Positions 44,484 through 54,662 are shown, counted from the stretch's first letter. The stretch is 64,000 nucleotides of DNA from Methylocystis sp. IM3 (GCF_038070105.1 NZ_JBBPBZ010000002.1:2616001-2680000); one strand, 5' to 3'. Numbers and translations: made by a program. Notes: generated by a model from the sequence alone, not told the origin.

Positions 44484-45305
44484 ATGGCGGCGGGCCGCAT
44501 CCATGTCGGAGTCGGCGGCTGGAGCTTCGCGCCCTGGCGCGGCGTCTTCTATCCGCAAGACCTTCCCCATGCGCATGAGCTCGAATACGCCAGCCGGCGT
44601 CTGACCTCGATCGAAATAAACGCCACCTTCTACCGCACGCAAAAGCGCGAGACGTTTCTCCGATGGCGCGACGCCACGCCCGACGGCTTCGTCTTCAGCG
44701 TCAAGGCGCCGCGCTACGCGGTCACCCGCCGCAGCGTGCAGGAGGCGCGGGACGCCATCCGCCGCTTCTTCGAAAGCGGCGTCGCCGCGCTCGGAAAGAA
44801 GCTCGGCCCCGTCCTCTGGCAGTTTCCGCCGAGCCGAACATTCGACCCGGATTTTTTCGATGGCTTTCTGGCCGCCCTTCCTCGCGAGGCGGAGAGCGTC
44901 GCCTTGCGTCACGCCATCGAAGTGCGGAACGAGAGCTTCAAAACCTCGGCCTTCGTCGCGCTGGCGCGGGCGCATCGCATCGCCATCGTGATCGCGGGCG
45001 ACTCGGATTTCCCGCTGATCGCCGACCTCACCGCCCCTTTCGTCTATGCGCGCATCATGGGGACGCAGGCCAACCGGCGCGCTGGCTACGACGCCGCGCG
45101 GCTCGACGTCTGGGCGAACCGGGCGCAGGCATGGGCCGCAGGCGGCGCCCCGGAGGAGCTTCCCCGCCTCAGCCCCAACACGCCGAGGCGCGCGGCGCGG
45201 GATGTGTTTCTCTACGTGATCCGCGGCGCCAAGGCGAGAAACCCCGCGGCCGCCATGGCGCTGATCGAGCGGCTGCCGCTGGCCACGGCCATCCGTCGCG
45301 GTTAG
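44484..45305 (+). CDS. DUF72 family TIM-barrel-like protein
   Basis: 273 residues. Typical motifs are VGVGGWSFAPWRGVFYP at the start, EYASRRLTSIEINATFYRTQ, FVFSVKAPRYAVTRR and WQFPPSRTFD. DUF72 proteins have a TIM-barrel fold and often sit near DNA repair or radical-SAM genes; the activity is unknown. GGGAG precedes the ATG by seven bases. It is followed 10 bp later by the BrkB-like gene, probably in one transcript. Confidence 0.85.
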   Translation: MAAGRIHVGVGGWSFAPWRGVFYPQDLPHAHELEYASRRLTSIEINATFYRTQKRETFLRWRDATPDGFVFSVKAPRYAVTRRSVQEARDAIRRFFESGVAALGKKLGPVLWQFPPSRTFDPDFFDGFLAALPREAESVALRHAIEVRNESFKTSAFVALARAHRIAIVIAGDSDFPLIADLTAPFVYARIMGTQANRRAGYDAARLDVWANRAQAWAAGGAPEELPRLSPNTPRRAARDVFLYVIRGAKARNPAAAMALIERLPLATAIRRG

Positions 45306-45315
45306 GCTGATCGCC

Positions 45316-46179
45316 ATGCGGCTGATCCGAATCTTTTTCGACGCCTATATGAAACTCAACCGCGACGACGGCTGGGCCATCGCCAGCCATATCGCGCTGT
45401 CCATACTCACCTCGCTATTTCCCTTTCTCATCTTCGTCACCGCGCTCGCGGCCTTCTTCGGCATGCGCGAGGAGGCCGACGCCGCGACGGCGCTCATCTT
45501 CGAGACCTGGCCGCCGAATGTGGCCAAGCCCATCGCGGCGGAAATCCACAATGTGCTGACGCAGCCGCGCGGCGGTCTGCTCACGGTTGGCGCCGTGCTC
45601 GCGATCTATTTCTCCTCGAGCGGCGTCGAGGCCCTGCGCATCGCCCTGAACCGCGCCTATGACATTCGCGACGAGCGATCCTGGTGGGTGTTGCGGCTCG
45701 AGTCGATCCTTTATGTCTTCCTCGGCGCGGCGTCCCTGCTCGCCATCGCCTTTCTCATGGTGCTCGCCCCGCTGGCGCGGGCGATTGCGGAAAAACACGC
45801 GCCGGGGCTGATGCACGAACTCGAGCCGCTCTACGCGCCGGTGCGCTATGGCGTCACCTCCTGCGTCGTCGCGCTGGCGGTGCTCGCCGCGCACAAGCTT
45901 TTGCCGGCCGGGCGCCGAAGCCTGCTCAAGGTGGCCCCCGGCCTCGTGCTGACGCTCGTCGCCTCTCTCGCTTTCGGCGCGGGCTTCGGCGCCTATCTCG
46001 CGAAGTTCGCCGGCAGCTACGTCTCGACCTATGCGGGCCTCGCCTCGATCATGATGGCGATCGTCTTCCTCTACGCGCTGGCGATGATCTTCATCTACGG
46101 GGCCGAGCTGAACCAGATCATCGCCACCGGCGGCAGGCGGGAGGAGGGGGCGTCCTGTTGCGCGGAGGCGGGCCGGTAG
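45316..46179 (+). CDS. YihY/virulence factor BrkB family membrane protein
   Basis: 287 residues with six transmembrane helices. Landmarks are DDGWAIASHIALSILTSLFPF near the N-terminus, LAIYFSSSGVEALRIALNRAYD and TYAGLASIMMAIVFLYALAMIFIYGAEL, shortened here to YAGLASIMMAIVFLY. Members are inner-membrane proteins of unknown activity, once thought to be ribonuclease BN. The tail is Gly/Arg-rich. A GC-rich hairpin follows the stop, before the ftsK promoter region. Confidence 0.85.
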   Translation: MRLIRIFFDAYMKLNRDDGWAIASHIALSILTSLFPFLIFVTALAAFFGMREEADAATALIFETWPPNVAKPIAAEIHNVLTQPRGGLLTVGAVLAIYFSSSGVEALRIALNRAYDIRDERSWWVLRLESILYVFLGAASLLAIAFLMVLAPLARAIAEKHAPGLMHELEPLYAPVRYGVTSCVVALAVLAAHKLLPAGRRSLLKVAPGLVLTLVASLAFGAGFGAYLAKFAGSYVSTYAGLASIMMAIVFLYALAMIFIYGAELNQIIATGGRREEGASCCAEAGR

Positions 46180-46277
46180 CATCCTTGCGCCAAACAGGCG
46201 CCGCCGCGGTGCGGCGCCGGCTCGTATGTTGAGCCCAACCCAATGACAGGAAAGGCTTTTCCCTCGCCAATCCTTTG

Positions 46278-46292
46278 TTAACAATCGCCTAA
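46278..46292. promoter_or_regulatory. Degenerate CtrA-like box upstream of ftsK
   Basis: TTAA-CAATCGC-CTAA matches the CtrA pattern TTAA-N7-TTAA at seven of eight fixed bases. It lies 14 bp before the perfect site at 46306. Confidence 0.4.
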
Positions 46293-46305
46293 AAATCACC
46301 CCATG

Positions 46306-46321
46306 TTAAGCGGGCCTTAAC
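46306..46321. promoter_or_regulatory. CtrA-type binding site upstream of ftsK
   Basis: TTAA-GCGGGCC-TTAAC is a perfect match to the alphaproteobacterial CtrA box TTAA-N7-TTAA(C). It lies 72 bp before the ftsK start codon, a position suited to cell-cycle control. The site is read directly; regulation is inferred. Confidence 0.6.
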
Positions 46322-46392
46322 CGAGGTTTTTTACCCTCGCGGGGTCGGCGCGCTCTTACGGCGGCGCCTACCCCACGCGGGCCTGTTTTCAC

Positions 46393-48963
46393 ATGCGTAG
46401 CCATCGCTTTCACCATTTTTCTGAACAATTTCGCGAATTCTCGGCGCGGCGCGCGGCGGAGGCCGTCGGCGCGCTGATGGTGGGAAGCGCCGCGGCCATG
46501 ACGCTCGCCCTCGTGAGCTGGTCTGCGCAGGATCCTTCCTTCAACCATGCGACGGGCGGCCATGTCCGCAACCTGCTCGGGCATCCGGGCGCGGCGGTTG
46601 CGGATATTCTCATGCAGCTCGTGGGATTCGGCGCGATTGCGGCGATCCTGCCGCTCGCCACCCAGGGGCTACGCATGATCCGGCGCGGCCGCATCGAACG
46701 CGCCGCGTTGCGTCTCGGGCTCTGGGTCGCGGGCATATTCGCCACCGCCGCCACCGCCTCCCTGCTGCCGCCCACCGACCGCTGGCCGCTGCCGACCGGG
46801 CTGGGCGGCGTCGCCGGCGACGCCATCCTCGCGGTGCCGCGCACCATGTTCGCGGGCTCGGGCGTGGTCATGGCCATCTCCGGCCTCGGCGCCGCCTTCG
46901 TGGCCATTCTTTCTGTCAGCGGCGCCATGGGCCTCGGTTTTGAATCGCCGGGCGATCTGCGCGACGAATTCTTCGAGGACGAAGCGCCGCTGCCTTACCT
47001 CGAGGACGACGAGGACAAGGCCGGGGAGCCCGGCTTCGCCCTCATATCGATCGGCGCCCTGTTCCATCTCGGCTTCGCGGCGAAAGCCTCGCTCGTTCGC
47101 CTGGTCGAGAAGCTCAAGAGCCGCGCGCCCCGCCCCGTCGTGGAAGAGCCCGTCGTCGCGTCGCCGCGCGTCGAGCCGACCTTCGACGACATCGAAGTTT
47201 ACATGCCCTACGCGCCCCGCCGGGCGCGACAGGCGCCGATCGAGGACGACGACGAAACCGACGACGACCCCATCGAGGCGCCGCCGGCCAGGCGGCCCCT
47301 TGCCTCCGCGACGGCCGCCGCTCCGCCGGCCGCGCGCGGCGCGGCGCCATCCGCGCCCCAGCCGCCCGCCCGCCGCGTCACCCGAGAGGCCGCCCGTCCC
47401 CCGCGGGCGGCGCTGGGCGTCTATGACTATCCCGAGGTCGAACTTCTCGCCGAACCCAAAAAGACCGGCGGGGCGGTCAAGGTCTCCGAGGACATTCTCG
47501 AATCGAACGCCCGCGTTCTGGAGGGCGTGCTCGAAGACTTCTCCGTGCGCGGCGACATCATCAATGTGCGCCCCGGCCCGGTCGTGACGCTTTACGAACT
47601 CGAACCGGCGCCGGGGATCAAATCCTCCCGCGTCATCGGCCTCGCCGACGACATCGCCCGTTCCATGTCGGCGGTTTCTGCGCGCGTCGCCGTCGTGCCG
47701 GGCCGCAACGCCATCGGCATCGAGCTTCCCAACCAGCGCCGCGAGACCGTTTATCTGCGCGAACTGGTTGCGAGCGAGGATTTCATCCATTCGAACCACA
47801 AGCTCGCCATCGCGCTCGGCAAGACCATCGGCGGCGAGCCCGTGATCGTCGATCTCGCCCGCATGCCGCATCTTCTGGTCGCGGGCACGACCGGCTCCGG
47901 CAAATCGGTGGCGATCAACACCATGATCCTGTCGCTGCTCTACCGGCTGAAGCCGGAAGAGTGCCGCCTCATCATGGTCGATCCCAAGATGCTGGAGCTT
48001 TCGGTCTACGACAACATCCCCCATCTGCTCACGCCCGTGGTCACCGACCCGAAGAAAGCGGTGGTCGCGCTGAAATGGGCCGTGCGCGAGATGGAGGACC
48101 GCTACAAGAAGATGTCGAAGCTCGGCGTGCGCAACATCGACGGCTACAACGCCCGCGTCGTCGAGGCGATGGCCCGGGGCGAGACCATCACCCGCACCGT
48201 GCAGACGGGCTTCGACCGCGAGACCGGCGAAGCGATCTTCGAGCACGAGGAGATGGATCTCGCGGCGCTGCCCTATATCGTCGTCATCGTCGACGAGATG
48301 GCCGACCTCATGCTCGTCGCCGGCAAGGACATCGAAGGCGCCATCCAGCGTCTCGCGCAAATGGCCCGGGCCGCCGGCATTCATCTCATCATGGCGACGC
48401 AGCGTCCTTCGGTCGACGTCATCACCGGCACGATCAAGGCCAATTTCCCGACGCGCATTTCCTTCCAGGTGACCTCGAAGATCGACAGCCGCACCATTCT
48501 CGGCGAGCAGGGCGCCGAGCAGCTTCTCGGCCAGGGCGACATGCTCTACATGGCCGGCGGCGGCCGCATCTCACGCGTCCACGGCCCCTTCGTCTCCGAC
48601 GCCGAGGTCGAGCATGTCGTGGCCCATCTCAAGGCCCAGGGCGCCCCGCAATATCTCGACGCCATCACCGCCGACGACGAGGACATGGGCGACGACGGCG
48701 AAGCCCCCCTGCCCGGCTCGATGGACGCCGAGGAAGGCGGCGATCTCTACGACCGCGCCGTCGCCATCGTGCTGCGCGACAAGAAATGCTCGACGAGCTA
48801 CATCCAGCGCCGCCTGTCGGTCGGCTACAACAAGGCCGCCTCGCTGGTGGAGCGCATGGAGAAGGAAGGCGTCGTCTCCGCCCCGAATCACGCCGGCAAG
48901 CGCGAGATTCTGGTGGGCGGCGGCGTCGACCGCGGCGCCTTCGATATAGAGGCGGCGGAGTGA
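46393..48963 (+). CDS. ftsK: DNA translocase FtsK
   Basis: 856 residues. N-terminal membrane part with four to five helices (about 20-175), an acidic/Pro-rich linker, then the RecA-like motor (about 360-770) with Walker [17 protein letters not shown], Walker [14 protein letters not shown] and the alpha-domain entry [17 protein letters not shown], and a C-terminal winged-helix gamma domain ([28 protein letters not shown]: [15 protein letters not shown]). It pumps DNA at the septum during chromosome segregation and dimer resolution. No Shine-Dalgarno sequence is seen before the ATG. CtrA-like boxes precede it. Confidence 0.96.
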   Translation: MRSHRFHHFSEQFREFSARRAAEAVGALMVGSAAAMTLALVSWSAQDPSFNHATGGHVRNLLGHPGAAVADILMQLVGFGAIAAILPLATQGLRMIRRGRIERAALRLGLWVAGIFATAATASLLPPTDRWPLPTGLGGVAGDAILAVPRTMFAGSGVVMAISGLGAAFVAILSVSGAMGLGFESPGDLRDEFFEDEAPLPYLEDDEDKAGEPGFALISIGALFHLGFAAKASLVRLVEKLKSRAPRPVVEEPVVASPRVEPTFDDIEVYMPYAPRRARQAPIEDDDETDDDPIEAPPARRPLASATAAAPPAARGAAPSAPQPPARRVTREAARPPRAALGVYDYPEVELLAEPKKTGGAVKVSEDILESNARVLEGVLEDFSVRGDIINVRPGPVVTLYELEPAPGIKSSRVIGLADDIARSMSAVSARVAVVPGRNAIGIELPNQRRETVYLRELVASEDFIHSNHKLAIALGKTIGGEPVIVDLARMPHLLVAGTTGSGKSVAINTMILSLLYRLKPEECRLIMVDPKMLELSVYDNIPHLLTPVVTDPKKAVVALKWAVREMEDRYKKMSKLGVRNIDGYNARVVEAMARGETITRTVQTGFDRETGEAIFEHEEMDLAALPYIVVIVDEMADLMLVAGKDIEGAIQRLAQMARAAGIHLIMATQRPSVDVITGTIKANFPTRISFQVTSKIDSRTILGEQGAEQLLGQGDMLYMAGGGRISRVHGPFVSDAEVEHVVAHLKAQGAPQYLDAITADDEDMGDDGEAPLPGSMDAEEGGDLYDRAVAIVLRDKKCSTSYIQRRLSVGYNKAASLVERMEKEGVVSAPNHAGKREILVGGGVDRGAFDIEAAE

Positions 48964-49069
48964 GGCGCGGCGCGGGCGGCGAAAGGGGGTGCGACGGCGC
49001 GACGCCCCTATTTCCGCCAAGTTATGTTACGAAAACGCTCTTCGGCCCCTGAAACCGGATGACGCCCCC

Positions 49070-49915
49070 GTGAAGCACACCGCCCTCGCCATCGCCCTCG
49101 CATGCGCCCTGGCCGCACCGGCCATCGCCGAGGAGACCGCGCCAGCCGCGCCGCAACCCTCGGGCGCCAAACCGACGGACGCCAAGCCGGCAGAAGCAAA
49201 GCCGGCAGAAACAAAGCCGGCCGAAGTCCAGCCAGCGGAGGCCAAGCCTGCGCAGGACAAGCCGGCTGACGCCAAACCCGCCGACGCCAAACCAGCCAAA
49301 GCGGGCAAGAAGACTGCAAAGCCCACGGCCGCGAAGCCCGGCGATCCGGTGCAGCTCGCCAATCCGGCGACCCCGCCCGAGCCGGCCAAGGCCCTCACCC
49401 GAGACGAGGCGCTCAAGCGCGCCAACGCCTTTTTCAACGCCTCGCCTGTGATGACGGCGGATTTCGTGCAGATCGGCGCGGATGGGCTGCGCTCCGAGGG
49501 CAAGCTGCATGTGCAGCGCGCCGGCCGGGTCCGTTTCGAATATGCCCAGCCCGCGACCATGGAGGTCGTGGCGGATGGCGCGCAGGTCGCGGTGCGCGAT
49601 CGGCGGCTCAATACGCAGGACCTCTATTTTATCAATCAGACGCCGCTAAAATTCCTGATGAAGGAAAAGATCGACCTCGAAAAGGACGTGACCGTTCAGG
49701 ACGTGCAGATCGACGATTCCGGCGTCGCCGTCTTCATCGAGGACAAGGCGACCTTCGGCGGCACGTCGCATCTGCGCCTGATCTTCGACCCCAAGACGTT
49801 CAAGCTGAAACAATGGCAGGTCAAGGACCCGCAGGGCTACGAGACGCTGATCAGCCTCTTCAATATCGACCAGACCAAGACGCCCGACCCGGCGCTGTTC
49901 AAGATCAGCAAGTGA
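49070..49915 (+). CDS. lolA: Outer-membrane lipoprotein carrier protein LolA-like, with Ala/Lys/Pro-rich insert
   Basis: 281 residues from the GTG at 49070 (signal peptide KHTALAIALACALAAPAIA). Between about residues 22 and 105 lies a linker of near-repeats such as AKPADAKPAEAKP, followed by the LolA fold (about 115-281; ANAFFNASPVMTADFVQI, LHVQRAGRVRFEYAQPA, KATFGGTSHLRLIFDPKTF). LolA ferries lipoproteins through the periplasm. The insert is unusual for E. coli LolA but would give a long flexible stalk. The gene follows ftsK by about 106 bp, a common alphaproteobacterial neighbourhood. Confidence 0.85.
   Translation: MKHTALAIALACALAAPAIAEETAPAAPQPSGAKPTDAKPAEAKPAETKPAEVQPAEAKPAQDKPADAKPADAKPAKAGKKTAKPTAAKPGDPVQLANPATPPEPAKALTRDEALKRANAFFNASPVMTADFVQIGADGLRSEGKLHVQRAGRVRFEYAQPATMEVVADGAQVAVRDRRLNTQDLYFINQTPLKFLMKEKIDLEKDVTVQDVQIDDSGVAVFIEDKATFGGTSHLRLIFDPKTFKLKQWQVKDPQGYETLISLFNIDQTKTPDPALFKISK
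49160..49320 (+). repeat. Degenerate codon repeat encoding the Ala/Lys/Pro linker of LolA
   Basis: Repeated GCCAAGCCGGC(A/C)GA-type units give AKPA(D/E) peptides about ten times in a row. Units differ at several bases, so this is an old, diverged repeat. Confidence 0.7.
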
Positions 49916-50023
49916 GGCGTCCTGCCGGGCGTATTCGAGGCGCGACGGCAATGATCAAGAAGGCTGTTGTCACGTCATATCCACTGTTCTGCTCTGGGAG
50001 GCGGCGCCGCCGATCCCTCCCAA

Positions 50024-50056
50024 GCGAACCCCTTGGCGAACCCATTGGCGAACCCA
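50024..50056. repeat. Short tandem repeat, 12-bp unit
   Basis: TTGGCGAACCCA occurs twice in tandem (50033-50044, 50045-50056), preceded by a partial copy GCGAACCCC. It is non-coding, just downstream of the Gly/Tyr-rich gene stop. Confidence 0.7.
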
Positions 50057-50060
50057 CGTC

Positions 50061-50333
50061 TCAATAGCCATAATAGCCGTAGCCGTAGTGATGGCGTCCG
50101 TAGGCGTAGCCATAGCCCGGGTGACCGTAGCCGTAATCATAGTGGGGCTGGCTCGCAGCGGCTCCGACCATCGCGCCAACCGCCATGCCGGCGATGGCCG
50201 CGCCAGCAACGGCGCCCGCGTCCGGGCCGGAGCGATAATAATAGCCGCCCGCGGAAGCCGGGGTTGCGGCAATCGTGCTGGCCAGGGCCAGAGCCGCGAT
50301 CGAGCCGGTGATGATCTTGCCGAGGTTCGTCAT
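50061..50333 (-). CDS. Secreted Gly/Tyr/His-rich small protein
   Basis: 90 residues with a signal peptide (about 1-28, ending TPASA). The mature protein starts GGYYYRSGPDAG, has an Ala/Gly helix (AVAGAAIAGMAVGAMVGAAA, glycine-zipper-like) and ends in a run of GYG and HHYGYGYY units. Glycine-zipper plus aromatic-rich tail suggests an envelope or surface protein. GGAGAG lies before the ATG. Function unknown; the composition is real and the signal peptide is clear. Confidence 0.65.
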   Translation of the reverse strand: MTNLGKIITGSIAALALASTIAATPASAGGYYYRSGPDAGAVAGAAIAGMAVGAMVGAAASQPHYDYGYGHPGYGYAYGRHHYGYGYYGY

Positions 50334-50441
50334 TTGCTCTCTCCATGTGACTGCGTCGTTTGATGGAGAGAAGGTAGCTGACGCCTATCGGTGTGGATGT
50401 GCGGCTACGCACAGGCCCGCAGGGCGGCAGGGTTTCCCCGC

Positions 50442-50525
50442 CGTCATTTCATTGGAGGGGCGCAGCACCGAAACAATCCAGAGCCGTATCGCAGGCTCGG
50501 ATTGTTTCATTGGACAGCAATGACG
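50442..50525. repeat. REP/MITE-like palindromic element downstream of asd
   Basis: Outer arms CGTCATT (50442-50448) and AATGACG (50519-50525) enclose an inner hairpin: GAAACAATCC-A-GAGCC (50470-50485) facing GGCTCGGATTGTTTC (50494-50508). The motifs GTCATT..., CAATCCAGAGCC are those of a repeat widely scattered in alphaproteobacterial genomes. It is non-coding. Confidence 0.65.
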
Positions 50526-50547
50526 CCGAAGCAATCAGGACAGTCGC

Positions 50548-51582
50548 TCAGGCCGCCGCTTTCTTCGGCGTCAGCAGCTTGCGGTTCATCAGCACTTCCG
50601 CGATCTGCACGGCGTTGAGCGCCGCGCCCTTGCGCAGATTGTCGCTGACGCACCAGAGCACGAGGCCATTATCGACCGTCGGATCTTCGCGGATGCGCGA
50701 AATATAGGTCGCGTCCTCGCCCGCCGCTTCATGCGGCGTGATGTAGCCGCCGGGTTCGCGCTTGTCGATGACGAGAACGCCCGGCGCCTCGCGCAGGATG
50801 TCGCGCGCTTCATCCGCCGAGATCGGCTTCTCGAATTCGATGTTCACCGCCTCCGAATGGGAGATGAAGACCGGCACGCGCACGCAGGTGGCGACGAGCT
50901 TGATCTTCGGATCGAGGATCTTCTTCGTCTCCGCGACCATCTTCCACTCTTCCTTGGTGAAGCCGTCCTCCATGAAGACGTCGATCTGCGGAATGAGGTT
51001 AAAGGCGATGCGCTTGGGGAATTTCTTGGCCTCGATCGGGTCCGAGACGAAGACCGAGCGCGTCTGCGCGAAGAGTTCGTCCATCGCGTCCTTGCCGGCG
51101 CCCGAGACGGATTGATAGGTCGAAACCACCACACGCTTGATGGTCGCGGCGTCGTGCAGCGGCTTCAGCGCCACGACGAGCTGTGCCGTCGAGCAGTTCG
51201 GATTGGCGATGATGTTCTTCTTGGTGAAGCCCGCCGTCGCGTCCGCGTTGACCTCCGGCACGATCAGCGGCACGTCCGGATCCATGCGCCAGGCCGAGGA
51301 GTTGTCGATGACGACGCAGCCTTGTGCGCCAATCTTGGGCGACCAGTCCTTGGAGACGCTTCCGCCCGCGGACATCAGGCAGATGTCCGTGTCGGAGAAG
51401 TCGTAGGTGTCGAGATGCCTGCACTTCAGCGTCTTGTCGCCGAAGGAGACTTCGAGGCCGATAGAGCGCGAGGAGGCGAGCGGCACGACCTCCGACACCG
51501 GGAAGCGCCGTTCCGCCAGAATGTCGAGCATCTCGCGGCCCACATTGCCCGTGGCGCCGGCGACGGCGACCTTATACGCCAT
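50548..51582 (-). CDS. asd: Aspartate-semialdehyde dehydrogenase
   Basis: 344 residues from ATG 51582 (TGGAG seven bases upstream); an ATG at 51594 adds four. It starts MAYKVAVAGATGNVGREMLD (NADP-binding), with catalytic Cys in NIIANPNCSTAQLVVALKPL and active-site His in VRVPVFISHSEAVNIEF. It reduces aspartyl phosphate to the semialdehyde, the branch precursor for lysine, diaminopimelate, threonine and methionine. It stands alone, with a REP-like palindrome after the stop. Confidence 0.96.
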   Translation of the reverse strand: MAYKVAVAGATGNVGREMLDILAERRFPVSEVVPLASSRSIGLEVSFGDKTLKCRHLDTYDFSDTDICLMSAGGSVSKDWSPKIGAQGCVVIDNSSAWRMDPDVPLIVPEVNADATAGFTKKNIIANPNCSTAQLVVALKPLHDAATIKRVVVSTYQSVSGAGKDAMDELFAQTRSVFVSDPIEAKKFPKRIAFNLIPQIDVFMEDGFTKEEWKMVAETKKILDPKIKLVATCVRVPVFISHSEAVNIEFEKPISADEARDILREAPGVLVIDKREPGGYITPHEAAGEDATYISRIREDPTVDNGLVLWCVSDNLRKGAALNAVQIAEVLMNRKLLTPKKAAA

Positions 51583-51612
51583 TTTGAACTCCATCCGGCC
51601 TCCGGCCGGCGG

Positions 51613-51990
51613 TTAGAAGGGAAGTCCGACCGACATATTGCCCGAGGGCGTCACATTGACGGTGTTGTTCTTGCTCGGCGCCGGGTCCGGGTCCCTGCTA
51701 TCCTTGGGCTTGGGCGGCGCCTTGCCGGGCGACCAGCCCTCGAGCTCTCCGAATTGGCGGTTCGGCCCGGAAGCGGCCGCGCCGGTCTTGCCGCCCTGCG
51801 CCGGCTGCTGCGCGGCGGCGTCGGCGCCCTTCTTGCCCTTGCGCTTGACCTGAACAGACGAGCCGCCGGACGTATCCAGCGCCTTGGGGTCGAGCTGCAA
51901 TTCCTGGGCGATGGCGGCTTCGGCGCCCACGCCGATCAGGAAAGCCGCGAAGACGATGGATCCACGAAAAAGACGCGCGCTAGAACGCAT
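51613..51990 (-). CDS. Secreted low-complexity hypothetical protein
   Basis: 125 residues with a signal peptide (about 1-28, ending AAIA). The mature part is disordered: LQLDPKALDTSGGSSVQVKRKGKKG, shown by its start LQLDPKALDTSG, then Ala/Gln/Pro-rich segments, ending VNVTPSGNMSVGLPF. The C-terminal Phe and short strand are reminiscent of outer-membrane targeting, but there is no barrel. GGGAG precedes the ATG. It lies between sdhB and asd; function unknown. Confidence 0.5.
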   Translation of the reverse strand: MRSSARLFRGSIVFAAFLIGVGAEAAIAQELQLDPKALDTSGGSSVQVKRKGKKGADAAAQQPAQGGKTGAAASGPNRQFGELEGWSPGKAPPKPKDSRDPDPAPSKNNTVNVTPSGNMSVGLPF

Positions 51991-52042
51991 GGCCTTGTTC
52001 TCCCAAAACAGTGAGCCGTCCTAACGCCGCAATGCGGCGGGA

Positions 52043-52828
52043 TCAAGCGCCCGCCTCCTGCTCGGCGATCGCCAGGTTCTTGAGTTCGGCGATGGCCGCG
52101 GCGGGAGAAAGGCCCTTGGGGCAGACCTTGGTGCAGTTCAGGATCGTATGGCAGCGGTAGAGGCGGAAGGTGTCGTCGACATAGCCGATCCGCTCCTCTT
52201 TCGCCTCGTCGCGCGAATCCTGAACCCAGCGATAGGCCTGGAGCAGCGCCGCGGGGCCGAGATAGCGGTCGGAGTTCCACCAATAGCTCGGGCAGGCGGT
52301 CGAGCAGCAGGCGCAGAGAATGCACTCATAGAGTCCATCGAGCTTGGCGCGATCCTGCGGCGACTGGAGGCGCTCCTTCTCCGGATTGGCGCCCGCGTGC
52401 AGCCAGGGCTCGATCGCCGCATGCTGCTCGTAGAAGATGGTGAGGTCCGGCACGAGGTCCTTGACCACGCCCATATGCGGCAGCGGATAGAGTTTGATCG
52501 GCCCCTCGATCTCGTCCATGCCCTTGGTGCAGGCGAGCGTGTTCACCCCGTCGATATTCATCGAGCAGGAGCCGCAAATCCCTTCGCGGCAGGAGCGGCG
52601 GAAGGTCAGCGTCGAATCGACCTTGTTCTTGATCCAGATGATGGCGTCGAGCACCATCGGCCCGCAGTCGTCCATGTCGACGAAGAAGGTGTCGATGCGC
52701 GGATTGGCGTCGCTGTCGGGATTGTAGCGGTAGATCCTGAATTCGCGCAGATTCGTCGCGCCCTCCGGCTTCGGCCAGACCTTGCCCTCGGCGATGACGG
52801 AGTTCTTGGGGAGGGTGAATTCGACCAT
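52043..52828 (-). CDS. sdhB: Succinate dehydrogenase iron-sulfur subunit
   Basis: 261 residues. [2Fe-2S] ligands in [15 protein letters not shown] plus a later Cys; [4Fe-4S] and [3Fe-4S] ligands in [17 protein letters not shown] and [14 protein letters not shown]. It carries electrons from the FAD of SdhA to the membrane quinone site (complex II, TCA cycle). It begins one base after the sdhA stop, so the two are coupled. It is the last gene of sdhCDAB. Confidence 0.97.
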   Translation of the reverse strand: MVEFTLPKNSVIAEGKVWPKPEGATNLREFRIYRYNPDSDANPRIDTFFVDMDDCGPMVLDAIIWIKNKVDSTLTFRRSCREGICGSCSMNIDGVNTLACTKGMDEIEGPIKLYPLPHMGVVKDLVPDLTIFYEQHAAIEPWLHAGANPEKERLQSPQDRAKLDGLYECILCACCSTACPSYWWNSDRYLGPAALLQAYRWVQDSRDEAKEERIGYVDDTFRLYRCHTILNCTKVCPKGLSPAAAIAELKNLAIAEQEAGA

Positions 52829-52829
52829 T

Positions 52830-54662
52830 TCAGTAAACCCTCGCCTTCGGCTCGATGTAAGCGACCTCGTTCGTCATGGTGTAATTGTGCACCGGTCGGT
52901 AATCGATCCCAACCGACTTCCTCTCCCGATCGATCGAGGCCAGCGTGTGCTTCATCCAGTTCGCGTCGTCGCGCTCGGGGAAGTCCTCACGGGCGTGCGC
53001 CCCGCGCGATTCCTTTCGGTTCGCCGCCGATTCCATCGTCACCACCGCCTGCACGATGAGATTGTCGAATTCGAGAGTCTCGACGAGATCGGAGTTCCAG
53101 ATCAGCGAGCGGTCGGAGACCTTCGCGTTCGCCGCCTCCCGCCAGACCTCGTGAATGCCCGCGACGCCCTCGGCGAGCACCTCGCCCGTGCGATAAACCG
53201 CGCAATGCGACTGCATCACGCGCTGCATCTTGTCGCGCAGCTCGGCAGTCGGCGTTGCGCCATTGGCGTTGCGGAAGAAGTCGAGGCGCGTGAGCGGCAG
53301 TTCCGCCGAATCCGCCGGCAGCTCCGGCTGCGACTGGCCGGGCGTGACGAGTTCCGCGGCGCGAAGCCCCGCGGCGCGGCCGAAGACGACGAGGTCGATC
53401 AGCGAATTGGAGCCGAGACGATTGGCGCCATGCACCGAGACGCAGGCCGCTTCGCCGAGCGCCATGAGGCCCGGCACCACGGCGTCCGGATTGCCGTCCA
53501 CCTTGCGCAGCACCTCGCCGTGATAATTCGTCGGGATGCCGCCCATGTTGTAATGCACGGTCGGCAGGATCGGGATCGGCTGGCGCGTCACGTCGACGCC
53601 GGCGAAAATCTTCGCGCTCTCCGAAATGCCCGGCAGGCGCTCGTGCAAAATCTGCGGATCGAGATGCTCGAGATGCAGATAGGCGTGGTCCTTGCGCTTG
53701 CCGACGCCCCTGCCCTCGCGAATTTCGACCGTAATGGCGCGCGAGACCATATCGCGCGGCGCGAGGTCCTTCACGGAGGGCGCGTAGCGCTCCATGAAGC
53801 GCTCGCCCTCGCTGTTCGTGAGATAGCCGCCCTCGCCGCGCGCGCCCTCGGTGATGAGGCAGCCCGCGCCGTAAATGCCGGTCGGGTGGAACTGCACGAA
53901 CTCCATGTCCTGCAACGGCAGGCCGGCGCGCAGCACCATGGCGTTGCCGTCGCCCGTGCAGGTATGGGCCGACGTCGCGGAGAGATAGGCGCGGCCATAG
54001 CCGCCGGTCGCGAGAATGGTGAGCGCCGAGCGGAAGCGGTGGATCGTGCCGTCGTCGAGCTTCAGGCAGACGACGCCGCGGCAGGCGCCCTCGCTGTCCA
54101 TGATGAGGTCGATCGCGAAATATTCGACGAAGAACTGCGTCTCGTGCTTGAGCGCCTGCCCGTACATGGTGTGCAGCATGGCGTGGCCGGTGCGGTCGGC
54201 GGCGGCGCATGTGCGCTGCGCGGGCGGGCCCTTGCCGAAATCGGTCGTCATGCCGCCGAACGGGCGCTGATAGATTTTGCCCTCGGTCGTGCGCGAGAAG
54301 GGCACGCCCCAGTGCTCCAGCTCATAGACCGCCTGCGGCGCGTTGCGGCACATATATTCGATCGCGTCCTGGTCTCCGAGCCAGTCGGAGCCCTTGACGG
54401 TGTCGTACATGTGCCATTTCCACTCGTCCGGCCCCATGTTGCCGAGCGCGGCGGCGACGCCGCCCTGCGCCGCGACCGTGTGCGAACGGGTCGGGAAGAC
54501 CTTGGTCACGCAGGCGACGTTCAGCCCCGCCTTGGCGCAGCCGACCACGGCGCGCAGGCCGGCGCCGCCGGCGCCGACGACCACCACGTCGAATGTATGG
54601 TCGGTGATCGGATAGGCCCGCCCGCCGATGGAAACGGAATTCGCAGCGCCAGTGGCAACCAT
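52830..54662 (-). CDS. sdhA: Succinate dehydrogenase flavoprotein subunit
   Basis: 610 residues. The FAD-binding start is [16 protein letters not shown], with the covalent flavin His in [12 protein letters not shown] and active-site segments [17 protein letters not shown] and NRLGSNSL. It oxidises succinate to fumarate at the inner face of the membrane. Normal length for an alphaproteobacterial SdhA. It is 48 bp downstream of sdhD. Confidence 0.97.
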   Translation of the reverse strand: MVATGAANSVSIGGRAYPITDHTFDVVVVGAGGAGLRAVVGCAKAGLNVACVTKVFPTRSHTVAAQGGVAAALGNMGPDEWKWHMYDTVKGSDWLGDQDAIEYMCRNAPQAVYELEHWGVPFSRTTEGKIYQRPFGGMTTDFGKGPPAQRTCAAADRTGHAMLHTMYGQALKHETQFFVEYFAIDLIMDSEGACRGVVCLKLDDGTIHRFRSALTILATGGYGRAYLSATSAHTCTGDGNAMVLRAGLPLQDMEFVQFHPTGIYGAGCLITEGARGEGGYLTNSEGERFMERYAPSVKDLAPRDMVSRAITVEIREGRGVGKRKDHAYLHLEHLDPQILHERLPGISESAKIFAGVDVTRQPIPILPTVHYNMGGIPTNYHGEVLRKVDGNPDAVVPGLMALGEAACVSVHGANRLGSNSLIDLVVFGRAAGLRAAELVTPGQSQPELPADSAELPLTRLDFFRNANGATPTAELRDKMQRVMQSHCAVYRTGEVLAEGVAGIHEVWREAANAKVSDRSLIWNSDLVETLEFDNLIVQAVVTMESAANRKESRGAHAREDFPERDDANWMKHTLASIDRERKSVGIDYRPVHNYTMTNEVAYIEPKARVY

